64,000 bases of DNA, from contig CM049322.1 in assembly GCA_026874595.1 (NCBI GenBank), positions 44,578,840-44,642,839 of the forward strand, read 5' to 3'. A program made the position numbers and the translations under genes. This document shows, in pieces, positions 50,123 to 63,741 of this stretch (positions within the stretch are counted from its first letter, which is position 1; each line of letters begins with the position of its first letter). Under the pieces are notes generated by a model. That model did no database searches. It was given only the letters and a program-made list of their open reading frames with translations, and was not told the DNA's origin. Source of the stretch: Sipunculus nudus. Its lineage: Eukaryota > Annelida > Sipuncula > Golfingiida > Sipunculidae.

Positions 50123-51564
50123 TTCAATTGAATTGACAAATATTTCGGCCCGCTCCCCCGCCTCGATCCTGGCTACGCCCCTGGCTGGCTCATGTCACAC
50201 CCTTCACAAGGGTTCGTAAATATAGTAAAAGTGTACGTGCTAACAGATAAACAAACGTAAAGACACGAATGGAAACATCACCTCCTCCATGCCAGTGTTG
50301 CCCGCGTTCATGCATTAGGGTAGAACAAACTACATCTGCCACAAGATGTCAGTTAATAATTTGTTTACCCATATACAGACCATGACAGAGTTAAAAGATT
50401 AATTAAGTCATTCTTTGTTTCAAATATCCCCATTTCACTTAATTATGTGACTTATATGACGGCTGGCCCGTAGACACAAGAACAGCTTAAAGACATTTAC
50501 TAGATCAGTAAGCTATCTAGGTAGGTGTGATGAGATCATATGGCTATCATTATGCTCCAGTAGAACGTGCCCTTGCATAGAGGCTGCTTCTGGTGTGTGG
50601 GTAAGATCATGCACTTAACATCCCACTAAACTAAATGGGGCAAATTCTAACAAGTCCCTTTTTAAACTACTCAATTAAAGTTTAAAAAATGCACCTGTTA
50701 TTTTCTTTAATATCTTTTAAACAGACTTATATATATAGAAAGCAAAATTCTAAAAAAATAAAAGATAAAGATAGGTTTGCAAGATACAAAATAAACATTG
50801 CATATGCTTTAGAGGGGGGAGAGGGGCTCCCAAACTGCTTGGCCTTAGGGTTGAGGTCAGTGTGACCTTTCTTTGAGAATTACGTAAATTCCATCAATTT
50901 GCCTGGAAAATACATTATATTTCTTCTCAGACTACTTGCCTCACGTGTAAACAACTCGGACTTCATTTTTATTGTGTTTAGTAATATAGGCCAGTTTTGT
51001 GTAATTTTTAGAGGTAAGGGAGTTAAATATAATGCAAATCATGCAATGCCTGCTTTGGAATACATGTATAACAATTTTTGCACTGTGTAATTATTGTGTA
51101 ATTATATATGACTGAAATCAGGAAAGTTTTCTATAAATCAATTGTTCATGGTAATATTTATTTGATAATGACAACTTGAAATTCATGCAAGTTTGAAAAT
51201 AGTATACCCTTTGCCTCTCAGTATGCCTTTATTTTGTTCGTGCTTCACGCCTTTGGTTTGAGTAAAATTAAAAACCCAGTAACGGATCAGAACTTTTATT
51301 AAGATTTGAAGAATACTATATTAGGGTATGAATATTATCAGTTAGGCACACATGATTAGTTTCATGTTTGTATTTTCTGTGCGATGCAGCATGTGATTAA
51401 AAGTAAGAAATTGGTCAAAATACTGCATTAAAAATGATTATTTCAGGCTTTTTTTTTCAAAATATACCAAACCTGATGAGGGGGATAACCATTCCCAGAC
51501 CCATCCGCTTTCTCGCGCTTAGGCGCCCTCAAACCCGCTGTACTTGCAGAATGTGCCCTAACCT

Positions 51565-51620
<56 letters not shown>

Positions 51621-52948
51621 GGTGTGTGTGTTTTTGCCCCCCTTCCCACTTTTAAAAAAAACTATCCAAAGCCTGTGCATTGGGAACGTGTGTATGGATA
51701 ACATGTAACAGGATGTGGAACGACGTGTCAAGCGGAGCACATAATTATGGCGGACGCCCCTGTACAACATAAGACGAAATGTGTGGCTGTGTTCCATTGT
51801 ATACACACGAATGATCCTTATTGAGAATGTTCACCATAGGTCCGGGTTTTGGGAATCCCCCATAAATCCCCCCTCCTGAGGTGAACTGGTTATGGGTAGG
51901 TTTGTCAAGTGGTCCGTCAATACACAATAGCATTAATGGTGCGGGAGTGCACTAAAGTTATGTCATGCAGAACATTTCATATTAAATGAATAACAAACGT
52001 TACCGCGTGTACCTGGGTCTTTAGGAAATAGTCATTTTGTGTTTCCTAGATGAAGGACATATACGAGCAATATTCTCAGGACAAAATCCTCTATGACGTT
52101 ATAAATGAGTCATGATCGGGATATTACACTTATGTATTCCGGGTGAACTTCGATGTATCATTCTCTGCAAGGTATGCCATACCAGAATAATAACAAACCA
52201 TACACGAAAAACAGGTTCGGGGTCAGACAGAGTCACTCGTTGTGATTTGCCCCGAGGGCAACTATTACACCTTGATCTTACGTTGTGTTTTCTTAGCCTA
52301 TCATGTGGAAAACTTACAATTATAAAATCCCTACTAGTAATCAAAAGACCAAACGCAAAATGTTTAGCAGTGTGTTTTGAATGAAATATATGAAAATATC
52401 TCTATAATTTATGGTACAATTAACTTAAATTTCATGAAAGTTTGATTTAAATAAAATCGACTTACATAAATTAAACAACAAGATGTGATGTAGGTTAACA
52501 TCAAAGACGATTCCATGGTAACTGACACAAACCATAATTTGAATTTTCTCAATATGAGATGCCTAACTCTCCGCTTGATTATTATAGAAAATATGAAGGA
52601 ACTTTAAAAGTATTAATTTAGGAATTATCCAGCAATAACTTTAAAAATATACCCTTAGGTCTTAAGAATATCGTGCCGACAAAGCTGATGGCGATTACTT
52701 TGTCCTCCCTCCAACAAAATGTGGGTTAATCGATAATTGCAGCCGTAATACAGCCTTAATACCTTGTATAGAACGTTGGCCTTCATGGGTATACCGGATA
52801 CAATCATTTAGGCATGCGCGGAATCACCATTCGGTTATTGTCGCTTAGTTTTTGGAATAATAAATGACCTAGGCACATTGTTATAAGTCATAAAAAGTCA
52901 TCGGTAATTTAACTTGTGTGTCATATATAAAAAAGCATATATACAGGG
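49496..52948. other. non-coding stretch with TA/CA tracts
   Basis: TA/CA tracts at 50041-50122 and 51568-51615; a short GA patch near 49650. No gene recognised. Confidence 0.5.
51568..51615. repeat. (TA)n microsatellite
   Basis: Near-perfect TA run. Confidence 0.95.
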
Positions 52949-53235
<287 letters not shown>

Positions 53236-54114
53236 AGAAACAGACAGACGAACAATCACAGTCTATTATTCGTTTACATATCATATTTAGGCGTTAGTTT
53301 TATTATAATAATTGATTTGACTGGTCATACTGAATGCCTCATGAATAACTCCAAACCAAAGTTATTAAAAATTATCTATTCTGCAGCTCGTCTACGTGTT
53401 CTCTTTCTCTCACACACACGCACACACACACAAAGTTTTCCGACTGGGGTTCAAGTTACCCTATTTGTTTTCTTCATTTTTTACGCACAGAAAGTACAGG
53501 GTGCAAAATTTTTCTTTTGCTTTGCTACACACACCTTAACAAACACCACCGCTTGTTCACAAGGCGTATTTTGCTTATTGCTCGTGCAGAACAAACGTGT
53601 CTTGATTATAGGCTTGCCGCTGCAAATAAATATAGCCAGCTGATCAAAGTCATAATGTCATGTGACTCTTTATATAAATAAAGACGGCAGTTTACAATTC
53701 TTTGTCATCAGACCATTGTCATAAGACAGTAAGACGTATAGACTTCTAATATATTACAGACAGAGGAGAAGACTAAATATCTTCCACTTGAGGAGTTTCC
53801 CCGTATCCGGGGCATATCAAGGAAAAACAAATTGCCCAGCGTCTTCGGACCACCACATAATTGCGACCACCACATAATTTACAACCAGTCTTCTTAGTCC
53901 CGATTGTTTTTAGTGTTTTCCAAATGACAAATAACCCAATATTGCACCTTCCTTTTAAATCTAAATTACGAACACATTTCTCGAGCTAATGAAATATAGT
54001 AATGTAGAAACGAAAATGGGACCACTGATCATTGAAATAATATTTGTCCCATTTTAGTGGCCTGCCGTAAGGTCACAACCGAATTTCAGAACCAACGTTG
54101 TTACGGGGTGACAT
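53236..54114. other. non-coding stretch
   Basis: No gene recognised. The word GACCACCACATAATT is repeated within a few bases near 53848-53880. Confidence 0.5.
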
Positions 54115-54240
54115 AAAAGCGGACCGAACTGTCTCGCTAGTGAAGCTTGCTTTTCTAGCGACGCGGTTGGAACGCCGGACATGTGCGCCACCGACATGGG
54201 TTCAAATCCAGAATCGGTTAGGATAGGCAATACATGCGAC
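54115..54240 (+). mobile_element. tRNA-derived SINE head fragment
   Basis: CTAGCGACGCGGTTGGAACG resembles a diverged A-box region, and GGGTTCAAATCC is a B box about 40 bases later. The cloverleaf is not complete enough for a working tRNA. No recognisable SINE body follows. Confidence 0.5.
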
Positions 54241-54721
54241 AATGTCATCAAAGAGTAAAATGAACAATAATGTTATATACGAAGAATACATTTCATTTGA
54301 CGTCGACAGGTGTCGCCAGGGTCAGTTATAAGACTGTTCTTTCAAGTAGTTTGCACTTTAATAACATGATATCTCATGCACAAAACTTTTAAAAGGTTGA
54401 TAGATGATCATTTCCTTGGGTGCTCTGACGCCTTTGTTAGGGATATATCAGCTCATTTTACCTACAACCTGTTAGAAAAGACAGTACACGCGCCAATGTT
54501 GTGAAACAGAAAACATATAAACATTAGTTCTATGCGTATGTGCTGATGTTTAAAGATAAATAGTTGTCAGACTTGACGCCATATATCTTTATTGAATGTA
54601 TTGGGATATTTTGGCGGGACCTCCATATGTTATAATCAGGTAATTAGATTTTGTTACTCAGACTTCTTTATTGATCAAGTCACTCTTGTTCTTTTATAAA
54701 TTGCAGTTTGTGGTGTGGGAC

Positions 54722-54800
54722 ATAGCTTAACTGTTCAGGCATAGCCTTTGGAGCGCAGTGTCCCCTGTTCGAAGCCCGTTAGTGCCTTTGATGCCAAATG
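54722..54800 (+). mobile_element. tRNA-like fragment
   Basis: TAGCTTAACTGTTCAGGCAT (A-box-like) and CTGTTCGAAGCCC (B-box-like) are at tRNA spacing. Probably a decayed SINE head. Confidence 0.4.
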
Positions 54801-55130
54801 GTGATTTTCGATAAATAGATTCACTTCCTTAATGGCAGTTGATCGCTTTTAGATTGCCCCTTTTACTGTATGAAATTAAATCATTCTTACCGTACTGCTA
54901 CATACTTACCGTGTAACATACCGTGGCACCAAATGGCCCGGAGCCTATACTTGGAAATGAAACTGCATGGTGTTTGTATAATGCTGCTCAGCAGAAGTGG
55001 TTTATAATTTGATACACACATCTATACTTATCCATGTTAGGGTTGTTACGTGGCGTCATCTACATTTCCTGTTAAGAACTTACGTGGACTACTAACGCAG
55101 AATCAATCATGTCAGATATCGCCGTTAATA
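54801..55130. other. non-coding stretch
   Basis: Nothing supportable was seen here. Confidence 0.5.
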
Positions 55131-55238
55131 TCGAGTTTTACCATTAGTCCATTTTGACTAGTAGGTTTTATCCCTAAGTATTGCTAGCTAAATAGGGGAA
55201 ACACCTACTAGTCAAAAGGGACAAATGGTAACACTCGA
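55131..55238. repeat. 108-bp imperfect palindrome
   Basis: The left arm TCGAGTTTTACCATTAGTCC and TTTTGACTAGTAGGT is mirrored by ACCTACTAGTCAAAA and GGACAAATGGTAACACTCGA. Arms are about 48 bp with only a few mismatches and the central loop is short. GATATCG words stand further out on both sides. It may be a foldback element or a relic of one. Confidence 0.8.
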
Positions 55239-57533
55239 TCACATTTTTTCTAGGTAATCCGATATCGGGAGGGGGGGGGGGGGGATTTGATTCATGCGAA
55301 ATGAAATTTATTTTTAAATACCCACTGCCGCATATATTAAGGATCCTTGTTGTCCGCATGCTCCTTGTTGCCCCTCAAGTATCTATTACATATTGGCTTC
55401 CATTGGTAAAGAGAGAAAAAAATGAGGGTTCACGAATTTTATATAAATGAACAAAAAGTTTAAATTGCGTAATCAGCTTTAGGTTGCGGCCTAAAGTTCC
55501 TTGTGCATATGAAACGGTATGTTTAATTTGAGTCCAATACGTTTTATAATGAAACATCCCTCCGTAGATTTTCTGTCAAATGTTTTTGCTTCCACTGTTG
55601 GTTTTGATAATATATGATCTTTTAAAACAATGATCGATTTTGTGTGTAATTATTTGATATAACCAAAATATTAACTTAAAATATATATTCTGGGGTCCAC
55701 AAGATTAAAGGCAGCTCATAACGTGCATGGACAAACACGGTAATTAGTCTTGATTCGAATTGTCTTAATACTATGCGGTAGGTGACATTTTGGGACCGAA
55801 CTGCCTGAGGTAAACATCATTCCATTTCTGGCACTTGCTGTCTCGCTTGCTCCCTCTCGCTCTCTTCCTCCCTCAAGGTAATTCAGCCTTTACATCATAA
55901 CAATACCACACCAACTTATCTATATCTTTCATGTAATATGGCATCTACCACACAAGGTTTTCCCATTACCTCTATATCCTATCACCACTTCATCCGTACC
56001 TCTGATTTAGGCTGATACACGTAGTCGCTTGTCGACTACCCGTATTCTAGTTTACTGTGTAATATCTATGACCTTTACTCACAAATGAACAATGTATTAC
56101 TTGTCGGCGAATTGAAGCATATGTAACGAGTAACAGGTTCGCTTTTAGCAACTAGGCTAAGGTTCACTTCCTTATCAGCTTTTTTTCGAATAGAGAGCTG
56201 CCATCATGGAGCTTGTCCCAAGATTTAAGTACATGGCAAAAACACCGGCGAATCTCCGGGAAACGAATGAAAGACTCGAAAGATATAATTATATTAAATA
56301 TAAAAGGCCCGGTAAATAGAGGGATCGATGGTTAAAACAAAACAATACTTTTATTATTTCACAAGATGATTTCCGTATATATTAAGAAAGCTTACACAAA
56401 TGCATCTGAATCAGAACTATTGTTGGTCCTACTGCTTCAGACGTGCAGTATATTTGCTATTGAAAAGTACGGGGTTTCCATTTTAAACATTATACGTGTA
56501 GAATACGTAAATGCAGCTTTTAAATATGTGATTTGGACTTAACCGTTTAGGAAAAAAAATGTTTCTAATGATTAAATACTGAAATAATTCTAATACGGAA
56601 TGAGAAAAGAAGGGTAAATCTTGCTCCTCAAGATTTTCATAAATTCATAAACTGCAACGATAACAAACGCATTTGTTTTGGAAACCATTAAGGCGGTTAT
56701 AATTCGAGATCATATGTCAGATAAAAAATAAGTTGCGTTTCAGTCTCATTGGGCGCTAAATGCTTAAGAAATCTTAGAAAATCTCTTTTGTTTCCTCATT
56801 GAAGGTACGCTGCGGGACTTGCAAAGTGTCGTAGCTGCATAGAATGGTGACTTCTCAAAACTGTGCACTCCTTTATAGAGTTCGGTGTTCGGCCACTCAT
56901 GTAACATAAAATATCCATTTACAGAGAACAGTCTACCATAATCAATTGTAACCGTTCTGTAACAGGTTTACACTTATAACCATGCACCGATTATGAACCA
57001 TTAAGCACGCTGTTTTCCTATAGTGTATATGGTTGACTATTGTTCATCAAGTGTTTCATTTAAACCTGAACTATTCATTGCAGAATCAACAGTGTTTCTC
57101 TAATGTATTCAACCCAATGGAATATAAAAACGCGCGTTGCCAGGATAAAAAGAAATGATTACACACTTTCATCAGAGCACACTTATTGCCACAGTGATGA
57201 TAAGAATTAAAAAAGCAGGGATGTCGAAATTCTTCAATTAGAAATTGTATTATAGGCAGACAATACAACAGCGAGAAATTTCTATCAATGATTAAATATG
57301 TCAAAACAGAAAGGGCCAGTGCGGCAAGTGTGCCATTTAAACGTAATTTTTACAGACGAAGGCAAAAATACGCTGCGCAAAACTACGTAGTACATATTAT
57401 GTATGATAAAATTATATATCTCTATATCTGTATAAATCTAGAGCTCTGTTTCGATATCATTAACAACCCTAGCAGTTGCTTGTTGCAAATATAATATATG
57501 TGTATATGTTATAAATATATGTACACATATATT

Positions 57534-57614
<81 letters not shown>

Positions 57615-58119
57615 GAGGTCAGTACTTTTTAACATTTCGGATAAATCAAGAGCAAAAGACAATGACGTATTTATATATATATTTTTAGGAGTTTCAAACT
57701 ACCTTTTGAATTGCCGGTCAAATAACACCTTGAACTTGATTATTAATGCCGGAGGATCACATCATGTATGCTCGAGTCATCACTTTGGACTGCTCATCAT
57801 ATGTTCTTATATCATTTTCTATCGATCAAACTTATATTACCAGGTGTTTCTCAGCGGAAGTAAACGATCACACCTGGATGTTACGAAGCAGGAATATCTA
57901 TCCCCACCTTTATCAATATCTCTAAAAAGCTTTTAGAACTTGGAGTTGAAACTGTAATTGCAACTTGCAAGTTCATTTTTTTTTTTTTTTTATTTTGCTG
58001 AAGGTTACCGCCTTAATGTTTTATGTTCCCTTATCTTATTCCTAGTTGAAGTATAAACATGTACGTCTCGGTTCCATTTCGACTTGGGACTAGGTGAAAC
58101 GGCGGTATCCCTCGCTTCC
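55239..58119. other. non-coding stretch
   Basis: 14 G at 55271-55284; TA tract at 57536-57609. No gene recognised. Confidence 0.5.
57536..57609. repeat. (CA)n/(TA)n microsatellite
   Basis: Short CA run then a long TA run. Confidence 0.95.
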
Positions 58120-58394
58120 CGTTATATTATTTTGTGTCTCGGTGTCATCCCGGCCTTTAGGATTGTATGTGTGTAACCATTCCCATTGTTAAACCATAAT
58201 ACCAAGAAACCCCCAAGTACGTACGCGGATGAGTCACGGAGGTGAGGCACAGCCTTTCCATTAAGTATGCAGAGCGACCAACATAGGTGAGGGCCGATCG
58301 TGAACATCCAACCGCCTCCACTGAGATTTGAACTCACGACCTCCCGGGTTGAGTCCGATGCTTTACCCAATAGCCTGTTCCCGTGTAAGTCCAT
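58120..58394 (-). mobile_element. diverged tRNA-derived SINE
   Basis: On the minus strand the head shows GTCGTGAGTTCAAATCTCAG (B-box region). The body follows with TTCACGATCGGCCCTCACC and CTTAATGGAAAGGC, each aligned in order with the complete SINE at 36325. The middle and 3' end are diverged. No target duplication was identified. The open frame across it is not a gene. Confidence 0.8.
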
Positions 58395-59740
58395 AGCATA
58401 TCAAATACCGTAATGCCAGGAGTGCAAAGGCTATTTGTGCCTGATATGTAATAATGCAATTCTCATAACCGTTTGTATTTCCGTCTTGTTTGTTTGTATT
58501 TTTCTCGGTTAATTATTACATCTTACAGATTATCGTAAATGACGATCAACCCGTTACAACAAAACGATAAATCAGGTTGTCATATTATAGTAAATGTATG
58601 TTCAGATACGATCAGCTTGTGAATATCCGCATGTCGGACAAGACAATTTGCTACCTTAAATAAGGGCCCTAGGCTCGAGTAAAAACGATGACTATTTTTC
58701 CTCCGCAACAGCGCGAGAAATCTACAAAAAGTTCTAGATAAGGTTTCCCGATTTGTAGGAAGATGTGAAAAGCTAACGCAGGTGTCTTATGCTGCCATAT
58801 CAATATACGATGCAGTGCACTGTTAGTTGATAACTTCACAAGATGCATGCTACCAAACAAGTATTCGCCATGTATCCCTCATCATGAAAATGGTTATAAA
58901 GTGATACTAAAATACTTAACTCGAAAAATACAACTCAAACCTGACCAGATCATTAACGTAACATTTTAAACCCGCAAAATGGAAAAAAAAAAAAAAAACA
59001 CGGAAGAATTTGATAATTCCAGAGGTTATGACTAAATTGATATATTTAAAAGCATGCGATTTACATACATCCCACCCCCTTCTCCTTTTTAAGTGACTTC
59101 GTTGTTTTCTTTAACAGGTATATTACTTTGAAATGCTTTAATGGGCACTATATACATAAAAAAACAATATCGACATTTGGATACTATATGCATGCAGCTT
59201 GATCAATGAAAGTATAATAAGTTGATAATAATGTAAGCCTGTCCAGCAAAATATAAATACTCTGTGAAATATTTCGTACGGTGCTGTAGCGCTCAAACAC
59301 TCGATATTCATCAGACTATCATAGACAGATTTCAGAAGTGGTATAGTTGTCACGAAATGGATGGTGTCATTTTATTTGTGAAGCTGTACCTGGTTAGCTG
59401 TTCATTGAACGAGGATTGACTCGGTCTGAGTATTTCATTGTTAAACAATGGCGGGTTTTCAGTGAGAAGTTGGCGAGTTTGCGGCTTTCTTAAATCGTTT
59501 TTGGGGTCTACTCTTGTTTTTTTTTCTAGAAGGGATCATTTTCAGATCACCACATTTTGTTCCAAGCCTTTTAAGTATTCAGCGTGCTTATTAATATATA
59601 TGGACCATAGTAGGAAAAGCTGGCGAGGCATTGTAATTGTCTTAAAAACAAAAATAAGCATCTAGCTTAGATTGGTATTTTAGAGAGTCAAAACACAGTA
59701 TTCGGGGAGACAGAGGTATGGAGCCTGCAGAGGCCAGAAG
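58395..59740. other. non-coding stretch
   Basis: A-run at about 58982-58998. No gene recognised. Confidence 0.5.
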
Positions 59741-60290
59741 CTGCCAGTGAGGTGCGTCAAGTGAGGTACTGCTAGTGAGGCTCTGTCCAACGAGTGCTGT
59801 CGAACGAGATGCTGTCCATCAATGTGCGGATGTCTAGTCAGGTGCTCCCACCTGGTGTCCAGTGAGTTGCTGCCAGCTGGTGCCCAGTGAGATGCGGCCA
59901 GCCTGTCTCCAGTGACATGCTGTAAGCTGGTGTCAAGTGAGGTGGTGTCAGCCGGTATTCAGTGAGGTGCTGTCAGGTGGTGTCAAGTGAGGTGGTGTCA
60001 GCCGGTTTTCAGTGAGGTGCTATCAGGTGGTGTCCAGTGAGATGCGGCCATCCTGTCTCCAGTGACGTGCTGTAAGCTGGTGTCCGGTGAGGTGGTGTCA
60101 GCCGGTATTCAGTGAGGTGCTGCCAGGTGGTGTTCAGTGACGTGCTGTAAGCTGGTGTCCGGTGAGGTGGTGTCAGCCGGTGTCCAGTGAGGTGCTGTCA
60201 GGTGGTGTCCAGTGAGGTGCTGATTGCCGCTGCCCAGTTAAGTGCCACCAAAGGATGGCAAGTGAGGTGCCTCCAGCTGGGGTCCAGTAT
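59741..60290. repeat. 25-bp minisatellite
   Basis: About 20 imperfect copies of a unit near GTGAGGTGCTGTCAGGTGG plus a short end. Groups of units recur as larger blocks (for example the series at 59950-60020 resembles that at 60090-60215), so there has been higher-order duplication. It is GC-rich relative to its surroundings. Confidence 0.92.
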
Positions 60291-61514
60291 CACTAGTCAA
60301 GGAGATAAAGAGACTATGAGAGACTGTGCTTTAACTTAAGTTTTATTTAGGCGTCATAGACTGGGAACCCCGTCTGGTAGGACATTTTGAATAATGTTCC
60401 TTTTATGTTCTTTTAATATACTCTTTTTGTTTAGCCGCTGACTTGTGATTTGGTGTTGGCCTGAGTGCCATAAAAAATACACAATCTCTATTTTTTCCCT
60501 GTTGAACCAAGGTCAACCGTGTTCTTCCCCTGGTAAGGGCAAACATTTCCTCAGGGCACCAGAACGGGGTAACTGTCATTGGGTAACAACATCAACAACA
60601 GCAATGCTGTATTAGAGTTCCAAATCCATATTTACATATTACAAAGTGGTCCATCTAAACATATTACAGATACAAATTATTATTTGTGCCACCCATGGAT
60701 GAAAACATATCAGTGGCCTACTCATGTTAACTATAGTGTTACAACCGTTACCATTATTTTTGCGAGTTGGGTGTTATATTGTGGATATATGACCACATTC
60801 AGAACTACCTTTATGTAAAGTATATTCTTGATCCTATACCATAACTTCTTTGTTATATGTAATTTATTATATTTATCTTAAATCATGCTAGATATGTTTT
60901 TCTTATTCTTTATTCTTTAATCTTTTAGATTGGAAATTTATGTTGCTGCGTAATCATGATCATTATTCCAGAATAACACTCAAATACGGGGTAAGTTTTT
61001 ACTCCTTTTTCTAACTTTAATGGCGTGGTGATGGCATAGATTTCGTTCTGTTGGATCGGGGCGGCATATAAATTATTTGTTTTAATGATTATATAAATGA
61101 AGGATGTTTGTATTGTTCAATGAAACATTGAGGTCGGTGGAGGTTAGTAACTGGGGGATATTGACTATACTTGCCTTGTTAGTGTGCGTTCGCTGGATCT
61201 TTCAGGTGCTCTTACACAAAAACTAAACCACCCCACTCAACAATTAAGCAAATATTATTCTCGTTACCATTGGACACTAATAACACACAAGTAGAACATA
61301 CTTTGATCGCTGCTGTGTGCAGGTTACCACTGAATATCATTTGCGCGAGTAAAAGATATGATGGTAATATATAAAAGTATAGTGTGGTGATCAGAGTTCA
61401 GGGTATGTCTTTTATTTATGTGCCTTGATCAAATGCAGTCACGTTCACGCCTTGACAACTGTGCGCCTTTTTCACAAATCGCATGTCTACCACATCGGAC
61501 ATAATATTGGGTAA

Positions 61515-61583
<69 letters not shown>

Positions 61584-61674
61584 ATGCAATTATACCCGAA
61601 TAGCACCCAAATTGTATAAGAATAAAATGGAGTGTCAGAGAAAAACATTAATTTAAACCTCCGATTTAAATAAT
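60291..61674. other. non-coding stretch with a repeat also found near 63.8 kb
   Basis: The part 60865-61015 resembles 63742-63890 (see that entry). TA tract at 61517-61580. An exon-like span at 60929-60990 (good acceptor and gtaagt donor) lies in the repeat and is not preserved in the other copy. Confidence 0.5.
61517..61580. repeat. (TA)n microsatellite
   Basis: TA run of about 64 bases. Confidence 0.95.
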
Positions 61675-62064
61675 TTATTTAAAGATCTGATCTTCCTCTA
61701 CAACTAAATGTTTTCTTTTTATGCTGAGCAGAGATAGTTTTCTGGAATTCTTCCAGTGAACCTTCCTCTTACAATGCAGGCACCTTATATTAGAACTTAT
61801 ATTTTCCACCATGCCTCTATATAAAAAAACATAATTTACTGAATCACTAAAATCAAAATTCATCAGATCACAAGCAGGATTCTGAGGACGCCACTCATTC
61901 TTCTTGTTGAAATCAGATTTGACTTCCTCAGAATAGTTCTGTGTTACTTTAATAGCATGAGAAGGTGGCGCCATCTTGTTGAAATCATAATTATTTCTTC
62001 TACTGTCTGGGAGCAGATTATCATCCAAAAAATCCTTGAAATTAATACTTGTGATTCTGATCAT
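61675..62064 (-). CDS. 129-codon ORF of unknown function
   Basis: A single uninterrupted frame from ATG to TAA. It is hydrophilic, with mixed charge and no membrane segment. It begins MIRITSINFKDFLDD, includes KMAPPSHAIKV and DFSDSVNYVFLYRG, and ends with a basic part containing IRCLHCKRKVHW and LLSIKRKHLVVEE. The CxxC is the only metal-site-like pair. No family recognised. The composition is more protein-like than expected for an AT-rich random frame. It could be a small gene, a terminal exon or a transposon fragment. No clear promoter or splice site decides this. Confidence 0.35.
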   Translation of the reverse strand: MIRITSINFKDFLDDNLLPDSRRNNYDFNKMAPPSHAIKVTQNYSEEVKSDFNKKNEWRPQNPACDLMNFDFSDSVNYVFLYRGMVENISSNIRCLHCKRKVHWKNSRKLSLLSIKRKHLVVEEDQIFK

Positions 62065-62309
62065 TTTACCTCCAACTGGAACTATTAGTCCTTTTTAAAT
62101 TAAAAGCTAACGACAGAGGAGAGATGATTGAGTTTCATTTTCACATTTTCGTTTACCTGTCGATATTTTACGATTTCTAAGGTAAAATCCTCGTCCATGA
62201 AGATGATTCTCTTTACTCCTGAGGATGAGTAGCGGTTATGTAGATTACGAAATTTACATTTACTTTATGTGGGCACATTTTGAACTCTCCTTTAAACCCC
62301 TTATCATTT

Positions 62310-62607
62310 TGGGATTTTACGCCTGAGTCTACTGACTCATCAGGCCGGAACTTATCCCGGTTTCGGCAGCGTGTAGTGACTTAGGAGTTTAACTCCTCTT
62401 GGATGGGACGCTTGTCCTCTGCAGGTTACCTTTCCAGTATAAACTGGTACCCATTTCTACTGCTGAGTTGGACAGATGCACGCTTGCGGTTGGGACCTTG
62501 CCCAAGGGTCATTGCAAGGGGGGGGGGGGGGTAATGTCACCGAGATTCGCTTTGACGACCCTCTCGATCATGAGCCAGGTACCTTAACTATTACACTACC
62601 GCCTAGC
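62310..62607 (-). mobile_element. tRNA-derived SINE of a second family
   Basis: Minus strand: the head GGCGGTAGTGTAATAGTTAA (A-box-like) and AAAGCGAATCTCGG (diverged B box) is followed by a 14-G/C run. The body follows with TGGGTACCAGTTTATACTGG, AGGTAACCTGCAGAGGAC, CGTCCCATCCAAGAGGAG, GCTGCCGAAACCGGGATAAG and TTCCGGCC. This body wording resembles a conserved SINE central region found in many invertebrates; the exact domain name is not claimed. It is unlike the 36 kb SINE. Confidence 0.7.
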
Positions 62608-63741
62608 TTCATCCATAACTGGCTTTAATTCGCGTTTTCTATTTTTTTTACCATTCTTCACACTGAAGAAGCGCTGACTTGAAAGCTACTGTCATGGCTA
62701 TTTCTCTGAGAGATTCATGTGTCCCGTTTATTCTCTCCTGAGTAAATCAAGTCCTCCACCACACAGTGTTTTCTTCGCAGCATGCAGTCTTTGGTCTTCC
62801 GTTACCTGATATTTGACATAGTCGGCCCGCGTTTTGTATTTTTGCTATTAATCTCCACTGGAGGATGAAATGATTAACAGATGGCAACAACTGGAGGCAG
62901 ATATGGTAGTTTCCTACAGGTGTCATAAGTCACATGCATGCCCCGACTCTGGAAAAGCATTTTACCAGTACTAATCTGAACTGGTATATAGAAAATAAGC
63001 ACCACGTTACACCAAAAGAATTTCAATGTCATTTGTACATTTACCATGGAGATATTAAGTGTGAAAAAGAGCGTTGTTTTATTGCGGGTGCTCGGTGTGT
63101 GTCACCCCATTCCTGGATTATGAAACTGAGGAGCCCCCAAAAGTTGCACCCGTTTGTATATGAAACACTACTGTTGGTGGTAGTCTCCTCATTATGCCTA
63201 CTTAAATCTAACGCTCGATGGGGCCGCCTGTGAAAAATCTCAAATTCGATGTTCCAGCGTTCATCCATGTGCTCTTCCCATAGACCACGAAAACCTGTAT
63301 TTTAAGTTATTCTTAAGCTTTAAAAATGTGAAACAAATATCCTGCTTGGACTCAGTTAAAACCCAGGGACATATACAATAAAAATCTAACAAACAAACAA
63401 TTACAAACAATGAATGTTACACTCGTTCTTAAATCGAAACCATGGTATAGGTAATTTCAAAATTTGTAGTTCTCCATATTTACATAAAGTACACCCATGC
63501 AGGATAACCTTGCATGAACCTTCACCTGCGTGACATGTATATTTATCACCTCACAAGAAGCAGCATAACGTTTACTGTGTTTATTAACTCAAAGTGGCAC
63601 CCCTGAAACTATGCTTTAAAGCCTGTGAAGCTTTGGGCCTAACACAAAGGGTGCAATGTCATGGCGCCGGATCTGTGTGGAACTAGTGCCACGTTTTTAT
63701 TTCTTCTGCAGAATAATAAAAGGTATAGGACATTATTTTCA
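62608..63741. other. non-coding stretch
   Basis: No gene recognised. Overlapping open frames at about 62934-63268 on both strands carry no motif. Confidence 0.45.

Noticed and set aside
58122-58394. 90-codon open frame on the minus strand
   Set aside because: It covers a tRNA-derived SINE copy.
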